Shown here piece by piece: positions 6,395 through 10,595 of a DNA stretch of 10,595 nt; position 1 is the stretch's first letter; each line of letters opens with the position of its first letter. The stretch lies in the NCBI GenBank assembly GCA_900772235.1, contig CAAGQX010000002.1:1-10595 (forward strand), read 5' to 3'. The notes below the pieces were generated by a model, which was not told the origin of the DNA, searched no databases, and saw nothing but the letters and a program-made list of their open reading frames with translations. This DNA comes from Clostridia bacterium (GTDB taxonomy: Bacteria > Bacillota > Clostridia > TANB77 > CAG-508). Both the position numbers and the translations under genes were made by a program.

Positions 6395-7678
6395 ATGAAC
6401 AAATTAGAAAAAATAAGCATAATAACAGTTGCAGGATTAGCTGTATTTGGAACAACTGTATTTGGGACAACTGGAAAAGTTTATAATACAAGCCAAGGCT
6501 TAGTATTAAGAGGGTCAGCCTCAAAAACAGGAGAACCACTTGCAACAGTTGCAAACGATGCAGAGGTAGAAATTTTAGAAAATCAAGGTGAATGGTATAA
6601 AGTAAAAGCAGAAGGAAAAGAGGGATATCTATTTGCAGAATATGTTAAAGTAGAAGAAGCTACAGAAAATCCAGAAGAACCTGCAGAAGAAACAACTACT
6701 ACCCAAACACCTCAAGACAGCAACAAAGCAAAATCTGAAGCAAAAATATATATAATGCCTGTAATTACATCAAGCACTATTGGAACAATACCTGCTGAAG
6801 CAGAAATAAAAGTAGAAAAAACATTAAATAATTGGTCATATGTTTCATATGAAAATACTAAAGGCTGGGTAAGAACAAATAATATTAATAAAGAAGAAAC
6901 TAAACCAGAAAATACTCCTGAAGAAGAAACAAAGCCTGAAGAGCCTACAGAAGAAACTAAACCAGAAACAGAAAAACCAGCAGAAAATACAAATTTAAGC
7001 TTTACAAAAGGTTATATTAATGCATCTTCTGTAAATGTAAGAAAAGAACCAAGTACATCATCAGATATTGTAACAACTTTAATATTAAACACAGGAGTAA
7101 CAATTGTAGGGCAAACAGACGAATGGTACAAAGTTACTTATGGAGATTATTTAGGATATATTTATAAGCCATTAATTTCAGAAACACCAACTGCAACAAG
7201 CAGAGGAAATGAAGTAAGAACAGGAGAAACAGACAATAATCAGAATGAACAAGAAAATTCTAACAAAGTAGAAACACCTACTACAAATAATGCTTCAAGT
7301 TCTAGTGCAGGAGATGCAATAGTAGCATTTGCAACAAAATATAAGGGAAAAAAATATGTATGGGGAGGTACAACACCTGAAGGTGGATTTGACTGTTCTG
7401 GATTTGTATACTATGTATTCAATTCTTGTGGGTATAGCTTAAGTCGTTCTTGCACAGTACAGGCAAATAGCGGTGTAGCAGTATCAAAATCTGAATTACA
7501 ACCAGGAGATATAATTTTCTTTAATAATACTTCAAATGGTTCAATAGGCCACGTTGGAATATATATAGGGGGAGGAACATTTATTCACGCAGCTAATCCA
7601 AATAGAGGAGTTGTAACAGACACAATAAATAGTGGATATTATTATAAATATTATTATTCAGCAAGAAGAATTGTATAA
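6395..7678 (+). CDS. Secreted peptidoglycan hydrolase, three SH3-like domains plus NlpC/P60 (C40 family)
   Basis: A 427-residue exported cell-wall hydrolase. A basic start (MNKLEK) and a hydrophobic stretch to about residue 24 form the signal peptide. SH3-like wall-binding domains lie at about 27-86, 113-165 (the most divergent) and 205-260, joined by acidic Pro/Glu/Thr linkers. A Ser/Thr/Asn-rich linker (263-303) leads to the NlpC/P60 domain (about 306-427) with catalytic Cys334 in FDCSGFVYY, His386 in GHVGIYIGGG and His398 in FIHAA. Spacings of 52 and 12 residues match the papain-like C-H-H triad. Relatives cut the D-glutamyl-diaminopimelate stem-peptide bond, so a role in wall turnover or daughter-cell separation is likely. 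There is no anchor or lipobox. The start is set by AGGAG (6381-6385), nine bases upstream. Own consensus promoter and terminator: a single-gene unit. Confidence 0.95.
   Translation: MNKLEKISIITVAGLAVFGTTVFGTTGKVYNTSQGLVLRGSASKTGEPLATVANDAEVEILENQGEWYKVKAEGKEGYLFAEYVKVEEATENPEEPAEETTTTQTPQDSNKAKSEAKIYIMPVITSSTIGTIPAEAEIKVEKTLNNWSYVSYENTKGWVRTNNINKEETKPENTPEEETKPEEPTEETKPETEKPAENTNLSFTKGYINASSVNVRKEPSTSSDIVTTLILNTGVTIVGQTDEWYKVTYGDYLGYIYKPLISETPTATSRGNEVRTGETDNNQNEQENSNKVETPTTNNASSSSAGDAIVAFATKYKGKKYVWGGTTPEGGFDCSGFVYYVFNSCGYSLSRSCTVQANSGVAVSKSELQPGDIIFFNNTSNGSIGHVGIYIGGGTFIHAANPNRGVVTDTINSGYYYKYYYSARRIV
6893..6988 (+). repeat. Acidic Pro/Glu/Thr linker repeat within the SH3-NlpC/P60 gene
   Basis: Residues 167-198 carry three imperfect repeats beginning EETKPE (167, 177, 186). 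At the DNA level this is a run of similar GAAGAAACTAAACCAGAA units, two of them nearly identical. It links SH3 domains 2 and 3 and probably forms an extended wall-spanning spacer. Such repeats tend to vary in copy number among strains. Confidence 0.75.
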
Positions 7679-7697
7679 TTTCAAATAAATATTCTAG

Positions 7698-7727
7698 GGC
7701 AATACGATTTTCGTATTGTCTTTTTTT
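7698..7727 (+). terminator. Rho-independent terminator of the SH3-NlpC/P60 gene
   Basis: CAATACGA pairs with TCGTATTG around a short T loop, extended by a G·T and a G-C pair at the base (7698-7720), followed by T7 (7721-7727). It lies 20 bases after the stop. Confidence 0.92.
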
Positions 7728-7767
7728 ATTGTATAGAAAAACAAAAAAATAGCTGTTTTAAGGAATA

Positions 7768-7790
7768 TAGGGGGCGATTTAATCGTCCGC
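7768..7790 (+). repeat. GC-rich intergenic palindrome, type A variant
   Basis: TAGGGGGCGATT pairs with AATCGTCCGC-type sequence. It is the same element as 10285-10310 with a shorter centre and one G·T in the stem. It lies between the hydrolase terminator and comEC, in plus orientation, opposite to the copies in the first 4 kb. Confidence 0.7.
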
Positions 7791-7837
7791 ACTTTAAAGA
7801 AAATGAACATTATCTATAAAGCAAATAAGGAGGAAAA

Positions 7838-9529
7838 ATGGAAAAAAGACCAATTGTAATAATTGTACTAGGTGCTATTTGTGGCATTATTCTGCCTAAT
7901 ATTTTAAGCATAAAAATACAAATTATAATAACCATTTCTATAGTTGCTTTAATAATATTATTAAAAATTTTAAAAATCCGAATAAAAAATATATATTACA
8001 AAAATTTATTTTGCCGTGTGAATAGATACATTAAAGTAATATTTGATAAAAAATGTTTAACGCTATTTATTATACCTTTAATAGTATTTAGCATATATGT
8101 ATTAATTTTGAATAATGCATATGAAAAATTTTATAAGCAAGTAGAAACAGAAATTGAAATGGAAGCGGTAATTGTTAGTAACAAAACAGAAAAGGAATAT
8201 TATAATTCATATATAGCTAAAGGAACTAAGGGTATTTTTAAAAATAAAAGGTTTATTATATATATAAAGAAAAATATAAATTTAGACTATTCAAACAAGG
8301 TTATAATACAAGGCACATTTATAAGGCCAAACGAGGCAAGAAACTATAAAGGGTTTAATTATAAAAAATATTTGCAGACAAATAAAATTTATGGAACAAT
8401 AAAGACAAGTAGCGTAAAATTAGTTTCTAAAAATAATATAAACACTATATTAGAAATAAACAATAAAATACGAAATAAAATAATAAAACAAATCCAAAAT
8501 ATCTTGCCAACAGAAACAAATGGATTACTCATAGGGTTATTATTGGGGGACAATTCATATATGCAAGAAGAAACAGTAGAATATTTTAGAAAAAGTAGTT
8601 TAGCACATATGCTAGCAGTATCTGGAGCACATGTTTCTTATATAATTTTAGGACTAACATATTTTGCTACTATCAACAAAATGAACAAAAAATGTGGATA
8701 TCTTTTAACAATTTTTGCTTTAATTGTAATAATATTTATAACTAATTTTTCAGTATCGGTTATTAGAGCAAGCATTATGGCTATAATTTTAATTTTTTCT
8801 AAAATAATTTATAGAAAAGCAGATATAAAAAACACCTTAGCAATTTCTCTGCTAATTATTTTAATAGAAAATCCATATAATATTATGAGTTTAAGCCTGC
8901 AGTTGTCATATTTAGGCACAATAGGTGTAATATTTATAACACCAATAATTTACAAAATAATAAATAAATATATAAAATTTAAGTTTAAGTATAAAGAAAA
9001 ATTGTTTAAAGCTATAAGCGTTTCAGCTAGTGCACAAATAATGATATTACCAATTATGGTCATAAATTTTAATACAATATCATTTACTTTTTTAATATCT
9101 AATTTAATTGCAAGTCCGCTTTTTGGTATGGCAATAATTTATGGAATTATATTAATTTTAATTTCCTTTATAGCACTGAACATAGCCGAGCCGTTGGGCG
9201 TTTTATTAAATGTAAATTTAAAAGCTCTAATTTTAATTTCTAAATTTTGTTCAAAATTAAAATTATCAAATATTTATGTTATAACTCCAAGAACGATAAC
9301 AGTTATTATTTATTATATTCTAATTGTTTTAACATCGTATATTTTAACTTTAAAATTTTCTAACAACTTAAAACCAAGAAAAATAAAATTCTTAAAAAAA
9401 ATCCAGAAATTAAATCATAAAAAAATTATTTTAATATTAATTGTTTTTATAATAATTATAGAAATACCATATAAAAATTATAATGGAAAATTAAAAATTT
9501 ATTTTATAGATGTTGGACAACGGAGATAG
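7838..9529 (+). CDS. comEC: ComEC N-terminal and Competence membrane region (intact open part)
   Basis: This 563-residue open part holds two N-terminal membrane segments (about 5-42), another at 73-92, the OB-like DUF4131 region (about 100-195) with ARNYKGFNYKKYLQ (167-180), and the Competence domain (about 225-480). Channel motifs visible are LLIGLLLGD (230-238), SLAHMLAVSGAHVSYI (254-269), VIRASIM (308-314) and LQLSYLGTIGV (354-364). A further membrane hairpin near 486-535 leads to KIYFIDVGQ, the beginning of the MBL domain, where the frame ends in RR-stop. If translated as it stands, the product would be a complete channel lacking its MBL domain. Whether that is functional is unknown; some bacteria do carry MBL-less ComEC. 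No convincing promoter precedes it (TTTAAA/TATAAA at 7793-7820 is weak). Confidence 0.85.
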   Translation: MEKRPIVIIVLGAICGIILPNILSIKIQIIITISIVALIILLKILKIRIKNIYYKNLFCRVNRYIKVIFDKKCLTLFIIPLIVFSIYVLILNNAYEKFYKQVETEIEMEAVIVSNKTEKEYYNSYIAKGTKGIFKNKRFIIYIKKNINLDYSNKVIIQGTFIRPNEARNYKGFNYKKYLQTNKIYGTIKTSSVKLVSKNNINTILEINNKIRNKIIKQIQNILPTETNGLLIGLLLGDNSYMQEETVEYFRKSSLAHMLAVSGAHVSYIILGLTYFATINKMNKKCGYLLTIFALIVIIFITNFSVSVIRASIMAIILIFSKIIYRKADIKNTLAISLLIILIENPYNIMSLSLQLSYLGTIGVIFITPIIYKIINKYIKFKFKYKEKLFKAISVSASAQIMILPIMVINFNTISFTFLISNLIASPLFGMAIIYGIILILISFIALNIAEPLGVLLNVNLKALILISKFCSKLKLSNIYVITPRTITVIIYYILIVLTSYILTLKFSNNLKPRKIKFLKKIQKLNHKKIILILIVFIIIIEIPYKNYNGKLKIYFIDVGQRR

Positions 9530-9827
9530 TACACTAATAATAAGTCCAAAAGGAAAGAAAATAATAATAGATGGAGGAGAAAAAGAGCAAAAGGTTTTAA
9601 CAGCATATTTATTAGCACGAAAAATAAAAACAATAGACTATGCAATTATAAGCCACTTCGATTCAGACCACTTCCGGAGGAATAAAAGAAATAATAGAAA
9701 ATTTAAAAGTAAAAAATTTAGTAATTACAAAACAGATGGAAAAAACAGAAGAAATAGAAGAGATAATAAATTTAGCAAAAAAAAAGAAGATAAAAATATT
9801 AATTGTAAAAGCAGGGGAAAAAATTAA
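9510..9827 (+). pseudogene. ComEC MBL-domain fragment, first part (frame 3)
   Basis: The useful part runs from about 9522 to 9674 and encodes GDSTLIISPKGKKIIIDGG, then KIKTIDYAIISHFDSDH, the start of the ComEC MBL domain including its metal-binding motif. The ATG at 9510 overlaps GATGTTGG of the upstream frame and has no ribosome site, so it is not a real start. After 9675 the frame turns into a lysine/asparagine-rich nonsense tail. Confidence 0.8.
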
Positions 9828-10263
9828 TATAGAAAAATATATGTATTTTACAGTATTGTGGCCCAAAGAAGATGAATTAATTTCAGAAAACAGTATAAAT
9901 AACAATTCAATAGTAGCAAAACTTACATATAAAAATACATCTGCACTTTTTACAGGAGATATAGAAGAAAAAGCAGAAAAGGAAATATTAAATTTATATA
10001 AAAACAACCCGAAAATTTTAAAAGCAAATATATTAAAAATAGCACATCACGGTTCAAAAACTTCCTCTACAAAAGAATTTTTAAATGCAGTAAGCCCGGA
10101 AGTTGCACTAATAGGAGTAGGGCAAAACAATAAATTTGGGCACCCATCAGAAGAAACAATTAAAAAATTAAAATTGTTAAAAACGAAAATATATAGAACA
10201 GACAAAATGGGAGAAATATGTATTGAGGGAAAACGAACTACAATTTTAATGAATAGTGAATAA
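9736..10263 (+). pseudogene. ComEC MBL-domain fragment, C-terminal part (frame 1)
   Basis: Homologous sequence in this frame begins at 9676 (GGIKEIIENL), upstream of the ATG at 9736, which again lacks a ribosome site. It encodes NNNSIVAKL, LFTGDIE, ILKIAHHGSKTSS and GQNNKFGHPSEE, the conserved second half of the ComEC MBL domain. It ends normally in MNSE and TAA. It is part of the interrupted comEC, not a separate gene. Confidence 0.85.
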
Positions 10264-10284
10264 TGAAAAATTTTAATTGATTTT

Positions 10285-10310
10285 TGTAGGGGCGATTTTA
10301 ATCGCCCGCA
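10285..10310 (+). repeat. GC-rich intergenic palindrome, core type A
   Basis: TGTAG, then GGGCGATT (10290-10297), TT, AATCGCCC (10300-10307), then GCA. It is identical over 26 bp to 10411-10436 and lies 21 bases after the comEC stop. Confidence 0.85.
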
Positions 10311-10345
10311 AATGAAAAAGCATATTAAAACGGATTATTTGAATT

Positions 10346-10370
10346 TGTAGGGGGCAGGTTCCAACTCCAT
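10346..10370 (+). repeat. Degenerate intergenic palindrome, type B
   Basis: It begins TGTAGGGGGCAGGTTCCAAC and loses the right arm (CTCCAT instead of a CCCGCCC-type arm). The GGTTCCAAC centre marks it as the reverse complement of the type B core at 24-50. It sits between two perfect type A copies. Confidence 0.6.
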
Positions 10371-10410
10371 TTGTATAAAAACATTTTTATATATTAAAAA
10401 ATACAGAAAA

Positions 10411-10436
10411 TGTAGGGGCGATTTTAATCGCCCGCA
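10411..10436 (+). repeat. GC-rich intergenic palindrome, core type A
   Basis: A second perfect copy of the 26-bp element at 10285-10310, 126 bp further on, with different flanking sequence. Exact identity with unrelated flanks supports a mobile or recently copied element rather than a local duplication. Confidence 0.85.
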
Positions 10437-10475
10437 AATACAAAAATACATTATTAAATTTGTTCTAAACACATC

Positions 10476-10527
10476 AAAAAAATAAATAATAATATATAAA
10501 AATTTATACATTATTATTTATTTTTTT
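10476..10527. terminator. All-AT inverted repeat, probable bidirectional terminator
   Basis: Perfect 18-bp arms, 10476-10493 and 10510-10527, start with A7 and end with T7. Inside, TATAAA/TTTATA continues the stem after one A·C mismatch, giving about 24 pairs with no G-C pair. The A-tract/T-tract ends match the clpB-hsp20 terminator, so it may end comEC and an unseen convergent gene beyond the window. Lack of G-C pairs makes its strength uncertain. Confidence 0.55.
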
Positions 10528-10595
10528 GCGCATTATTTATTAAAAAATTAGTTTTTTAAAAATGTAATAAAAATGTAATATTGTAAAACAAAAAA

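Larger units (their letters stand above)
7838..10263 (+). pseudogene. comEC: comEC/rec2 DNA-uptake channel gene, interrupted by two +1 frameshifts
   Basis: Read with two corrections this is one 807-residue ComEC, the usual family size: N-terminal OB-fold/DUF4131 region, Competence membrane domain and C-terminal metallo-beta-lactamase (MBL) domain. The first break is an extra base at about 9521: IDVGQ should run on into GDSTLII, but the frame hits TAG at 9527. The second is an extra base within 9672-9675: SHFDSDH should run on into GGIKEIIENL. Both are one-base gains, so the frames step 2, 3, 1. All MBL motifs survive: SHFDSDH (restored 605-611), TGD (705-707), AHHGS (735-739) and GHPSEE. Such preservation points to recent mutations or sequence errors rather than old decay. 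ComEC carries single-stranded DNA across the membrane; no comEA or other competence gene is present here. A ribosome site, AAGGAGG (7827-7833), precedes the ATG. Confidence 0.88.
10264..10595. other. Non-coding 3' region with repeats and an AT hairpin
   Basis: There is no plausible gene in these 332 bases: no ribosome site with a sensible reading frame on either strand. The region holds three GC-rich palindromes, an all-AT inverted repeat (10476-10527), a short A6/T6 hairpin (about 10542-10556) and an 11-bp tandem duplication, AAAAATGTAAT, at 10558-10579. Confidence 0.75.

Noticed and set aside
9509..9680. Programmed ribosomal frameshifting in comEC
   Set aside because: Neither junction has a slippery heptamer or a homopolymer, and no obvious stimulatory hairpin follows. 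Two programmed shifts in one gene would be exceptional.
9663..10007. Minus-strand open frame over the comEC MBL region
   Set aside because: Phe/Ile/Ser-rich antisense of a coding region with clear MBL motifs; no start signals.
9736..10263. Stand-alone MBL hydrolase gene
   Set aside because: Homology begins 60 bases before the ATG, no ribosome site is present, and the preceding frames supply the missing first half of one ComEC MBL domain.
10558..10579. Tandem AAAAATGTAAT as an iteron or origin element
   Set aside because: Only two copies in AT-rich sequence at the window edge, with no DnaA boxes or replication gene nearby.

Overview
The window looks like a chromosomal segment of a low-GC Gram-positive anaerobe of the Clostridia (Bacillota), probably uncultured and perhaps gut-derived. 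I infer this from the AT-rich DNA, AGA/ATA/TTA codon preference, strong AGGAGG ribosome sites, HrcA/CIRCE heat-shock operators, and Clostridia-type families (DUF1015, stand-alone TSCPD protein, SH3-NlpC/P60 hydrolase). I see no rRNA, tRNA, CRISPR, phage or transposase gene.

Layout. 1-1082: a YihY/BrkB-family membrane protein with its own extended -10 promoter and a strong terminator, preceded by two GC-rich palindromic repeats. 1110-4562: a compact heat-shock locus. clpB (forward) and an hsp20 gene (reverse) converge on one shared bidirectional terminator, and each has a sigma-A promoter overlapped by a CIRCE-like HrcA operator, so the disaggregase and the small holdase chaperone are probably induced together. 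4600-6309: a DUF1015 protein, a long intergenic hairpin and a small four-cysteine TSCPD protein, perhaps co-transcribed. 6340-7727: a secreted peptidoglycan hydrolase with three SH3-like domains and a C-terminal NlpC/P60 catalytic domain, bounded by its own promoter and terminator. 7838-10263: comEC, the DNA-uptake channel gene. Its membrane part is intact, but the metallo-beta-lactamase part is interrupted by two single-base insertions. 10264-10595: non-coding, with three more palindromic repeats and an all-AT terminator-like hairpin.

Most of the window is ordinary housekeeping content, and I do not see a new multi-gene system. The points most worth a second look are the two comEC frameshifts, which share the same local context (an extra C directly before GGAG); the paired CIRCE operators, each with one degraded arm; a possible Shine-Dalgarno-masking structure in the long hsp20 leader; and a family of about eight intergenic palindromes that keep their outer ends but carry different cores and change orientation across the window.
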